Shown piece after piece: positions 6,911-11,952 of a DNA stretch of 11,952 nt. Location: contig JBLHGN010000094.1 in assembly GCA_047616325.1 (NCBI GenBank), positions 1 through 11,952 on the forward strand, in the 5' to 3' direction. Position numbers and translations under genes: made by a program. The DNA comes from JBLHGN01 sp047616325 (lineage in GTDB: Bacteria; Pseudomonadota; Gammaproteobacteria; Pseudomonadales; Cellvibrionaceae). Below the pieces are notes generated by a model. The model had not been told where the DNA came from, did not search any database, and worked only from the letters and a program-made list of their open reading frames with translations. Each line of letters begins with the position of its first letter. The first letter of the stretch is position 1.

Positions 6911-7224
6911 TTAAGTTTTTGTATGTTTGACAACGTTAACAATTATTCCATATGTTACCCAGCCACATACGCCGTAGTTTTTTACCTTTACTGTCATGAA
7001 ATCCTTCCCGTACTTTATACGAAAAACGTCATGTAGGGTGCCGGCCTTTAGAGTGAATCTTTCTTCACATTCTTTATGAGGTGGATCACCACATTCCCAT
7101 TCTGCGTAAGCTTTAACCGTACTCGAAACAACTATTTTGTACGTCTTATCTTGAGCAATATCTAACTGCCACAATCCACAATATATCAAGATAATGGCAA
7201 CTATCAGCCGAACTACTATTTCAT
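6911..7224 (-). pseudogene. Integron-cassette gene for a small secreted or anchored protein, frameshifted at its start
   Basis: The open part encodes a protein ending AEWECGDPPHKECEERFTLK and onward to VVNVVKHTKT-like residues, with Cys pairs at CGDPPHKEC and a later GVCGW. Its upstream codons read IVVRLIVAIILIYCGLWQL, an obvious signal peptide or membrane anchor, but without a start codon in that frame. The ATG at 7224-7222 is followed by AAA TAG. Adding one A to that A run would give MKIVVRLIVAIILIYCG in frame, so a one-base loss is the simplest explanation. A start at TTG 7189 (92 residues) would miss the anchor. The gene begins 9 nt after the attC outer box GTTAGGC, the normal position for a cassette gene. 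I do not recognise the function. Confidence 0.5.
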
Positions 7225-7232
7225 GGTTTTGG

Positions 7233-7340
7233 GCCTAACACCAGCGTTAACCGGTATACCGCAGAGGTGTTTATTTTGTGCTATTCAAGCAAAAAACAAA
7301 CATCGCGGAGGCATGTCCGAGTTAAACGTTTTTGTTATGC
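7233..7340 (-). repeat. Integron attC recombination site, full length
   Basis: Read on the minus strand the site has outer box GCATAAC (7340-7334), spacer AAAAA, inner box CGTTTAAC (7328-7321), a central region, inner box GTTAACG (7251-7245), spacer CTGGT and outer box GTTAGGC (7239-7233). The outer boxes fit RYYYAAC and GTTRRRY. The inner boxes pair except for one extra base in the left one, the known extrahelical base that sets orientation, here minus. The centre folds into a hairpin: 14 nt at 7268-7281 pair with 7289-7302 at 12 positions around the loop TATTCAA. IntI integrase would cut after the G of GTTAGGC. The site belongs to the cassette carrying the TIR gene. Confidence 0.85.
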
Positions 7341-7344
7341 GATT

Positions 7345-7842
7345 TCATAGCAATGGCTCAGGAACAAAGTCTCTTTTAGTATTGCCGACCTGTAGCGCTT
7401 TAACTAAAGAACTAACTTGATATTTAAATAGGTCAATATTAGCTTCCCAATCAAAAGAGTTAGCCGCTAATCTGGATTTTATTTGATTTCTATAACCGCG
7501 CTTAAAATTAGATGAAAATAAATAATCATCCCAATTAATAGGAATCAATGAATAAATTTTTTCTCCGCGTTCTGACATTAGGTCTTGCTCTTTATCGAAG
7601 GTAGATATAATCTCGTTATCAACCCACCAACTAGTCAATGAAGACTCAGAGCAACATAAAAGAACTTTATCCCATAACCTTATCCCCCTATCAACTTCTT
7701 GGTAGATATCATCGCCAGGTAAAATTTGATGATCATCTAACCAACAACAGATTCCCTCTTTTTGGAGCTTATCGTGTAGTTTTGTGGCGAATTTCTTATC
7801 TTTATGACTATAGCTGATGAAGCATGAGTAAAATTGAAGCAT
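7345..7842 (-). CDS. Stand-alone TIR-domain protein, integron cassette gene
   Basis: This 165-residue protein is essentially one TIR domain (about residues 5-150) of the bacterial TIR_2 type. It shows the first strand and loop FISYSHKDKKFA (8-19), CWLDDHQILPGDDI (33-46), then RLWDKVLLCCSESSLTSWWV (55-74) followed by DNEI. Glu77 in the W-V-x-x-E segment sits where the catalytic Glu of NAD-cleaving TIR domains lies. Bacterial TIR proteins commonly degrade or cyclise NAD during phage defence, either fused to or partnered with a sensor; no sensor domain or partner is visible here. ATG 7842 is supported by AAGGA 8 nt upstream. The gene ends 4 nt before the attC outer box, so it is a cassette cargo gene. 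Its AT-rich codon use differs from polA and znu, consistent with transfer. TIR fold is confident; defence role is inference. Confidence 0.88.
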   Translation of the reverse strand: MLQFYSCFISYSHKDKKFATKLHDKLQKEGICCWLDDHQILPGDDIYQEVDRGIRLWDKVLLCCSESSLTSWWVDNEIISTFDKEQDLMSERGEKIYSLIPINWDDYLFSSNFKRGYRNQIKSRLAANSFDWEANIDLFKYQVSSLVKALQVGNTKRDFVPEPLL

Positions 7843-7992
7843 TGGGTCTGTCCTTAATACCGCTACCCCAGCTTTAAAGCAAAGATTTGAAGACAGAAAA
7901 ACAGCTTAAAAAATCAATCAGATAGGTAACGCCAGGCCCTCTTTTCGGGTAATCTTGTAAGTGACTAAACAAACAGCCACCCAAACCAAAGA

Positions 7993-7999
7993 ACCTAAC
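7993..7999 (-). other. Candidate attC outer box bounding the TIR cassette upstream
   Basis: On the minus strand GTTAGGT (7999-7993) fits GTTRRRY and lies about 150 bp before the TIR start. If it is the right box of a preceding attC, the TIR cassette would span about 760 bp to the GTTAGGC of the next site. I could not find the paired left half or inner boxes; the IS4-type fragment begins close by and may have destroyed it. The 225 bp between the TIR gene and the transposase hold nothing else I can name. Confidence 0.25.
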
Positions 8000-8067
8000 G
8001 TTGACCCATTCTATGAGAACCCGCCTTCAGCATCAAATTAAAAGAACTAAGCACTCATTTTTTTCAG

Positions 8068-8595
8068 TTGAGAACTGGCGATTATAATAAATTACTTTGT
8101 TCTACACGACTTAATAACCTCACCGGAATATCGTGTAGTTATAGAGATAAAATATTTACGCCTACTGTGACGTTGAATATTTTTCTCTGGCAAGTACTCA
8201 ATGATAACGGCAGCTGTAAGCAGGCAATCGCTTATTTGATCTCGGATAGAATTTTTGAAGGGCTATCAGAAAATTCGTTTAACACAGGCCCCTACTGTAA
8301 GGCTCGAAAACGTTTATCGTTATCTTGGCTTATTAAAGAAGTCCAGCCAATTGGTCTGATCTTACACGTCAATTCGGGTAAGCTCTGGAGCTGGGAAAGG
8401 TTAAATGTTTTGTTTGTAGATGGTACAAAAGTACTGATGCCGGATACGCCAGAGAATCAAAAGAAGTACCATCAGCAACAGTGTCAAAAGCCGGGATTGG
8501 GCTTTCCGATTGCGAGGTTGGTGAGGTTGGTGAGGTTAAGTTCGGGAACAATGATAGACTATGCAATAGGTGAATCCCAAGGAAAAGGTGGTTAG
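8068..8595 (+). pseudogene. IS4-family transposase, 3'-truncated
   Basis: The 175-residue frame matches the N-terminal half of IS4-type DDE transposases. It has RDKIFTPTVTLNIFLWQVLN, CKQAIAYLISDR, then FVDGTKVLMPDTPENQ with the first catalytic Asp (Asp118), and KPGLGFPIARLVRL. It stops right after YAIGESQGKGG, where the intact family continues for roughly 200 more residues containing the second Asp and the Glu, so it cannot be active. The listed start is a TTG at 8068; the frame is open back to about 8013 without an ATG, so the 5' end is uncertain. The sequence beyond 8592 belongs to a different gene on the other strand, so a deletion or rearrangement joined the two. I cannot identify terminal inverted repeats. 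Confidence 0.8.
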
Positions 8596-9114
8596 GAATG
8601 GAATTCACAGTTGCTCCGGTAGCATCAACACCACTTGTCGGTAGCTCACTCCCGGAAAAGTTTAGTGGTAATTTTGACCATATTGTCCCGTGCATAGCGC
8701 TTTCCTCATTGAGGGTAAGCCTTACCTCTGCAACTGAAATGGTCTCATCCTTATTAGTTTCACCATCAGCGTATCGACGTTGAGTACGGTAGAGCAACAC
8801 CCTATATTCATCTGACCCTGAGGTGAACACTTCGCTAAAATCCGGCGAAACCAACTCCGCAATAACACCGGCACTTTCAGACCGTATCGCAAAATCGCTG
8901 ATACGCGCTCTGTTATTGTCTTGTTTGTTGAGCCACGCATCGTTCATCGCGTCTGAGTACACACACAACCAGAGAGTGTAACCGCCAGTGCCGTAGCCGT
9001 AGCCGTAGCCGTAGCCGTAGCCGTAGCCGTAGCCGTAGCCGTAGCCGTAGCCGTAGCCGTAGCCGTAGCCGTAGCCGTAGCCGTAGATAGTGCAATTAAT
9101 GGCTTTAGTTTCAA
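8593..9114 (-). pseudogene. Lipoprotein gene broken by a frameshift and a 3' truncation
   Basis: From a TTG at 9114 the minus strand reads MKLKPLIALS, then 16 Thr-Ala pairs, then LAVTLSGC, a classical lipoprotein signal ending in a lipobox with Cys50. Six codons later it meets TGA (8946-8944). The apparent mature protein continues in another frame: YSDAMNDAWLNKQDNNRARI, then SDEYRVLLYRTQRRY, TISVAEVRLTLNEES and GSELPTSGVDATGATVNS. The frames meet at GTGTGTGT; losing one GT would give LSGCVYSDAMND in one frame. The 3' end is cut at about 8592, where the frame enters the antisense of the transposase. A continuous frame 8369-8968 therefore exists but is chimeric. The family is not recognised; a surface lipoprotein is inferred. 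The region's broken state argues for a pseudogene, though the GT run could also permit phase variation. Confidence 0.6.
8991..9086. repeat. Perfect hexanucleotide tandem repeat, 16 copies of CCGTAG
   Basis: CCGTAG is repeated exactly 16 times without a mismatch (96 bp). Because the unit is two codons long, copy-number changes keep any reading frame open. On the minus strand the three frames give Thr-Ala, Arg-Leu or Gly-Tyr ladders. Only the Thr-Ala frame makes biological sense, lying between the n-region and the lipobox of a lipoprotein signal peptide. Its perfection implies recent expansion by replication slippage. Confidence 0.97.
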
Positions 9115-9274
9115 CCCTAGAATTTTTAATAAATGATTAGGTAGGTATATTATCTATGTAAAAGGCCTTCATTCAGCCGCATTGCTCGAATGGATGGCGC
9201 ATTGTTACGCTAGTGCGGTGGTGTTTGAGTGAAGACAGTGAGCTGCATTCGATAAAAAAGTCAGGAGAGCGACT

Positions 9275-9625
9275 ATGATTGAATCGAAATTGGCAGTTAC
9301 AATATTTTTGATTGTTTTATTAATACCATTATCACCATGCCCACTGGCCGACACGCCACAACCACTGGTGGTTGGCACGCTAAAAACCAGGAGCTATTTA
9401 CTAGAATTGCATTCCGGTGCAAATGGCGCCTTGTATACCGTTAAAAACCTGCATGGGAAAACACTCGCCTCCAATCTCAACGAGAAAGGACTTGTCGCAC
9501 AATTTCCCGAGCTGGAATCCATTATTAGCGGCTACGCTGATGATGCCAGCCTCGGCCCAAAGACCAACAACCCAGAGCTTTTTGATGGCCTTGCCCCGCA
9601 ACAAGCCTCACATGCTAGGCACTAA
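9275..9625 (+). CDS. Small secreted protein of unknown function, upstream of signal peptidase
   Basis: This is a 116-residue protein. The start ATG 9275 follows AGGAG (9264-9268) at good spacing. Residues 1-25 (MIESKLAVTIFLIVLLIPLS and following PCPLA) form a Sec signal peptide with likely cleavage before DTPQPL. The only Cys lies in LSPC, a poor lipobox, so periplasmic or extracellular release is more likely than lipidation. The conserved-looking core is TLKTRSYLLELHSGANGALY, then TVKNLHGKTLASNL and KGLVAQFPELESII; the tail is low complexity. I cannot name the family. The stop overlaps the A of an ATG (taATG at 9623-9627), and the signal peptidase gene follows by 65 bp on the same strand, so an operon is likely. 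No promoter is clear in 9115-9274. Confidence 0.75.
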   Translation: MIESKLAVTIFLIVLLIPLSPCPLADTPQPLVVGTLKTRSYLLELHSGANGALYTVKNLHGKTLASNLNEKGLVAQFPELESIISGYADDASLGPKTNNPELFDGLAPQQASHARH

Positions 9626-9690
9626 TGGTTTTTACCATGGTCATAGGTCTGCCCCCGTGCTTAGCAAAAAAAATCAAACAAGGAAAAACG

Positions 9691-10341
9691 ATGAAAAACC
9701 GACTAAAAACCCTGTGGACCGAAAACAGGACGTTTATTCTGTTTATTGCCTTAATGATTGTATTTAGAAGCGCACTAGCCGACTGGAATGAAGTGCCCAC
9801 CGGCTCGATGAAGCCAACGATTGTTGAAGGCGACCGTATTTGGGTAAATAAATTGGCCTACGACCTTCGCATTCCATTTACTCATTTTTCGCTACTCAAA
9901 CGCGGCGATCCCAAGCGCGGCGACATAGTGGTGTTCGACTCCGAAGTATCTGACAAGCGTTTGGTGAAAAGGGTGGTGGGTATTCCTGGCGATACAATAA
10001 GGCTGGAAGACAATGTTCTGTACATCAACGGATTCGCCCTCGACTACCAAGAAATTAGTGTCTCTGACTCCAGCACCGACAAACGAGAAGACCTGTTGGG
10101 CGTAAAATACGTAGTGCGGGTGGATAACAGTAGCTCACAACTGTCGAGTTTTTCCGCCGTAGTGGTGCCGGTAGACCACTACCTCGCTATGGGCGATAAT
10201 CGCGATAACAGCGCAGATTCCAGGGTGATAGGCTTTGTGCCGCGCAACGAAATCATCGGGCGCACAAAGAGTGTGGTACTTTCGTTCAATTACGATAATT
10301 ACTACATTCCGCGCTCGGATAGGTTTTTTATTCCGCTATAA
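9691..10341 (+). CDS. lepB: Signal peptidase I, short single-anchor type
   Basis: Signal peptidase I cleaves signal peptides from exported proteins on the outer face of the inner membrane. From ATG 9691 the protein has 216 residues. A membrane segment TFILFIALMIVFRSALA (14-30) is followed by the catalytic serine in VPTGSMKPT (Ser39), the catalytic lysine in RLVKRVVGIPGD (Lys93), the family box MGDNRDNSADSR (167-178) and a terminal hydrophobic tail. I chose 9691 because AAGGA stands just upstream; an ATG at 9625 would add 22 residues and start on the previous gene's stop. It is much shorter than the two-anchor enterobacterial LepB (about 320 residues) and is next to a secreted protein rather than the usual lepA/rnc/era neighbours. 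It may therefore be an accessory peptidase. Confidence 0.9.
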   Translation: MKNRLKTLWTENRTFILFIALMIVFRSALADWNEVPTGSMKPTIVEGDRIWVNKLAYDLRIPFTHFSLLKRGDPKRGDIVVFDSEVSDKRLVKRVVGIPGDTIRLEDNVLYINGFALDYQEISVSDSSTDKREDLLGVKYVVRVDNSSSQLSSFSAVVVPVDHYLAMGDNRDNSADSRVIGFVPRNEIIGRTKSVVLSFNYDNYYIPRSDRFFIPL

Positions 10342-10433
10342 TGGTGCGTTTAACCCTGGAACTTCTCGCTTTAGGCACTTCTCACTTTGGGCTCTCTACT
10401 TAGCTGCGCCCCTATATACTAACAGACAAAAAC

Positions 10434-10847
10434 ATGCTCATTATTTCCAGCCACGTTAGCATTCCCGACGACGAGTTAGAATTGTCTGCCATTCGTGCCC
10501 AGGGGGCGGGCGGTCAAAACGTTAACAAGGTGTCTACTGCTATTCATTTGCGATTCGATGTGCCGTCATCGTCACTACCGGAATTTTACAAGGGAAAATT
10601 GCTCGCGCTCAACGACCAACGCATTAGCAAAGAAGGCGTAATCGTAATTAAGGCTCAGCAGTTTCGTACGCAAGATAAAAATCGCGACGATGCGCTGCAA
10701 AGATTGGCGGAGATGATTAAGGGAGCAACGGTAGTGCAAAAGGCAAGACGGCCGACTAGGCCGTCTAAGAACTCACAGAGAAAACGTATGGATAGCAAGA
10801 CACAACGAGGTAAAACAAAGGCTTTGCGGGGTAGAGTAGCCGACTAA
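10434..10847 (+). CDS. arfB: Alternative ribosome-rescue factor, peptidyl-tRNA hydrolase ArfB
   Basis: ArfB (YaeJ) rescues ribosomes stalled at the end of broken mRNAs by entering the empty mRNA channel and hydrolysing the peptidyl-tRNA. The 137-residue protein begins MLIISSHVSIPDDELELSAI and carries the class I release-factor catalytic motif GGQ at residues 26-28 within RAQGAGGQNVNKVST. It lacks any codon-recognition domain. The C-terminus (about 103-135) is a long Lys/Arg-rich tail with KARRPTRPSKNSQRKR, the part that lies in the mRNA channel. Length matches the family (about 140). The start has only a weak ribosome site. It lies 92 bp after lepB on the same strand, with a TATAAT at 10337-10342 that could serve an own promoter, though I see no matching -35. 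Confidence 0.93.
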   Translation: MLIISSHVSIPDDELELSAIRAQGAGGQNVNKVSTAIHLRFDVPSSSLPEFYKGKLLALNDQRISKEGVIVIKAQQFRTQDKNRDDALQRLAEMIKGATVVQKARRPTRPSKNSQRKRMDSKTQRGKTKALRGRVAD

Positions 10848-10850
10848 TGC

Positions 10851-10939
10851 TATAGCCAGCGACTCTACGTGAAAAATTGACATGGCTTTCAAGAATCTAC
10901 CGCTTTGAGGGCTATAATTTGCTCAGTTAGATTTTTCAC
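10851..10939 (+). other. Two interleaved inverted repeats downstream of arfB
   Basis: Stem 1 pairs TATAGCC and AGCG (10851-10861) with CGCT (10901-10904) and GGCTATA (10910-10916). Stem 2 pairs GTGAAAAAT (10869-10877) with ATTTTTCAC (10931-10939), a perfect 9 bp. The stems interlock in pseudoknot order. A perfect -10 hexamer TATAAT (10913-10918) falls inside, without a good -35. It starts 4 nt after the arfB stop codon. It may be a structured 3' UTR or small RNA, a decayed recombination site, or chance in AT-rich DNA. Confidence 0.3.
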
Positions 10940-10981
10940 TATTATATTTTTAATTCTCACCTTTTCATAGCAATACGACCT

Positions 10982-11233
10982 CTAACCAAAACAAAAAAAA
11001 AGCCAAACAATAAAGAGCCCCGACATAGCCACAAATGATTGCTTAACAATAGCACCCACCCACAAAAAACTATTGCTCGCAGCCCATACCGAAAAAGCGG
11101 TAACTATAACCACCAACGCGTTATCAGCATTCATTCCGTTGCTGTCAATTATTTCACATCTACCATAGGTCTCATTACCGATAATTCTTTTTAAATAATC
11201 CCAGGCGAATAATGCAATGAGCGCCTCCACCAT
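10982..11233 (-). CDS. Small membrane protein of unknown function
   Basis: The 83-residue protein from ATG 11233 has a hydrophobic N-terminus (MVEALIALFAW) and a short polar centre (RIIGNETYGRCEIIDSNG). It ends in a long hydrophobic half that can hold two membrane helices (NALVVIVTAFSVWAA and VAMSGLFIVWLFFCFG). No ribosome site precedes the ATG. The frame is open further upstream to 11280 or so, with Cys-Ala-Trp-Cys and a Lys-Lys pair encoded across an A8 run, so the true start may be lost by a slip in that run. The family is not recognised. It opposes arfB and sits in accessory-looking DNA between arfB and an IS fragment. Confidence 0.4.
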   Translation of the reverse strand: MVEALIALFAWDYLKRIIGNETYGRCEIIDSNGMNADNALVVIVTAFSVWAASNSFLWVGAIVKQSFVAMSGLFIVWLFFCFG

Positions 11234-11550
11234 GCACAGTAACGTTTTTTTTCGACACCAAGCGCAATATGCTTTTGCAATTCATACAACGTATTTTTTC
11301 ATGGTATCAGACTGTACCAGCCGGTCAGTTGGCGAGTGTGACACATATTCGTGGCCGCAAAGAAGCCCAGTGTAGTGATAAAAATAATTTAAAATGTAAA
11401 CGGATTAAATGTTTGCCACGATCCGATGGTGAAGATCAAGATGATTCATGTCAGACCTAAAAAACCTATAAATATGGTTCTTCGTAGGTCTGTGTGAATT
11501 CAGGGTAAAATACCGTTAATATCAGAATATTACTAGCGGGGATTAGTGTT
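11234..11550. other. Accessory intergenic stretch with an uncertain short frame
   Basis: This region lies between the small membrane protein and the ISL3 transposase. A plus-strand frame at 11269-11460 gives 63 residues (MLLQFIQRIFSWYQTVPAGQ, then a Lys/Cys-rich part ending DGEDQDDSCQT). It has no ribosome site and no family I know; it could be the tail of a protein disrupted by the insertion sequence. The IS left end probably begins near 11476. Nothing else can be supported. Confidence 0.3.
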
Positions 11551-11823
11551 GTGGAAATCGAAGATCATTACGGATTATTGCTTGGAATAAATAGCCCATG
11601 GGAAATCAGCAGTGTTGATCTCGATCTGGCGACGCAGAAAGTTGATGTCATCATTGAGTATACGGATGACAAGGGTCCTTGCCCTGAATGTGGCGTCATT
11701 TGCCCTAAACATGACGACCGCAAAGAGCGCACTTGGCGGCATCTGGATACCATGCAGTTTGCTACCCAATTACATTGCAAACTGCCCAGGGTGCGCTGCA
11801 AAGCTCATGGAGTTAAAAGTTAA
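11476..11823 (+). mobile_element. Left end of an ISL3-family insertion sequence, truncated
   Basis: The stretch starting GGTTCTTCGTAGGTCTGTGT at 11476 resembles an ISL3-type left terminal inverted repeat and stands 75 bp before the transposase start, a normal leader length for the family. A small dyad AATAT-CAGA-ATATT (11518-11531) lies between. No matching right terminal repeat occurs in the remaining window, and the coding sequence departs from the family at about 11820, so only the left ~350 bp of the element remain. The exact boundary is inferred from the family, not from a paired repeat. Confidence 0.55.
11551..11823 (+). pseudogene. ISL3-family transposase, N-terminal zinc-finger part only
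   Basis: The 90-residue frame from GTG 11551 contains the N-terminal DNA-binding part of ISL3 transposases: NSPWEISSVDLDLATQKVDV, then GPCPECGVICPKHDD with a CxxC zinc-finger pair, ERTWRHLDTMQFATQLHCKL and the second metal-binding segment PRVRCKAHGVK. The intact family continues for about 300 more residues including the DDE catalytic core. Here a TAA follows directly at VKS, and none of the other frames downstream resumes the family sequence, so the loss is a truncation and not a point frameshift. It is inactive as a transposase. The GTG start is preceded by a GGGG-A stretch that may act as a ribosome site. Confidence 0.8.
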
Positions 11824-11952
11824 AAGGGGTGTAGATCAGCTAGCTGTACGAATCTACCCTGGACTCCATAGCCAAATTGTGCAATCATTGGCTCATGAAC
11901 ACGACAATACGACTCCAAGGTCGAGATCTAACGCCAAATAATCTCGATTTTA
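11824..11952. other. Unassigned right edge
   Basis: After the truncated transposase comes sequence not recognisable as ISL3. A dyad GTAGAT ... ATCTAC (about 11831-11857) encloses the 10-bp palindrome CAGCTAGCTG. No gene can be supported before the window ends. Confidence 0.3.

Noticed and set aside
8590..8605. Second half of an attC site split by the IS4-type element
   Set aside because: GTTAGGA does not fit GTTRRRY and does not pair with the box at 7993-7999, so there is no support for a split site.
8990..9086. CRISPR array
   Set aside because: The repeats are contiguous 6-bp units with no spacers, so this is a microsatellite-type tract.
8913..9095. Minus-strand frame encoding an Arg-Leu ladder
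   Set aside because: It is only one of three frames through the CCGTAG repeat. The Thr-Ala frame is flanked by a proper signal-peptide start and lipobox, so this one is a shadow.
10908..10932. tRNA-like start (GGGCTATAATTTGCTCAGTTAG)-type resemblance
   Set aside because: Only the first part resembles the 5' end and D-arm of a tRNA; no anticodon or T arm follows and the acceptor stem cannot be closed.

Overview
The window looks like a chromosomal segment of a marine-type gammaproteobacterium. Evidence: polA, a divergent znuA / zur-znuC-znuB zinc-uptake locus, and arfB, all with gammaproteobacterial-style sequence. From memory, Pseudomonas carries polA and the same zinc genes close together with several genes between them; here those genes are absent. 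A Cellvibrionales-like host (Teredinibacter/Saccharophagus relatives) is a guess, not shown by the sequence.

Layout. 1-2050: the first ~683 codons of polA on the minus strand, running off the left edge. 2051-2712: mostly non-coding, with a possible stop-interrupted remnant and two hairpins leading into a small secreted protein (2713-3003). 3044-6401: zinc uptake. ZnuA (minus) is divergent from an overlapping zur-znuC-znuB operon. A clear Zur-type palindrome lies between them, on the znuA side, so periplasmic zinc binding, ABC import and zinc-sensing repression form one regulatory unit.

6402-7999: remains of an integron cassette array without a visible integrase. The key evidence is a full-length attC site (7233-7340), with two paired outer boxes, two paired inner boxes, 5-nt spacers and a long central hairpin. 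It sits 4 nt after the stop of a TIR-domain protein gene (possible NAD-cleaving phage-defence effector). The next cassette gene has lost its start frame by one base, and two attC half-sites flank another orphan frame.

8068-9114: scrambled DNA. A truncated IS4-type transposase is fused head-on to the truncated 3' end of a lipoprotein gene. That gene's signal peptide contains 16 perfect CCGTAG repeats (a Thr-Ala ladder), and it is frameshifted just after the lipobox at a GT repeat.

9275-10847: an ordinary block with a small secreted protein, a short signal peptidase I and the ribosome-rescue hydrolase ArfB. 10848-11952: accessory sequence with interleaved inverted repeats, a small membrane protein, an uncertain short frame and the truncated left end of an ISL3-family insertion sequence.
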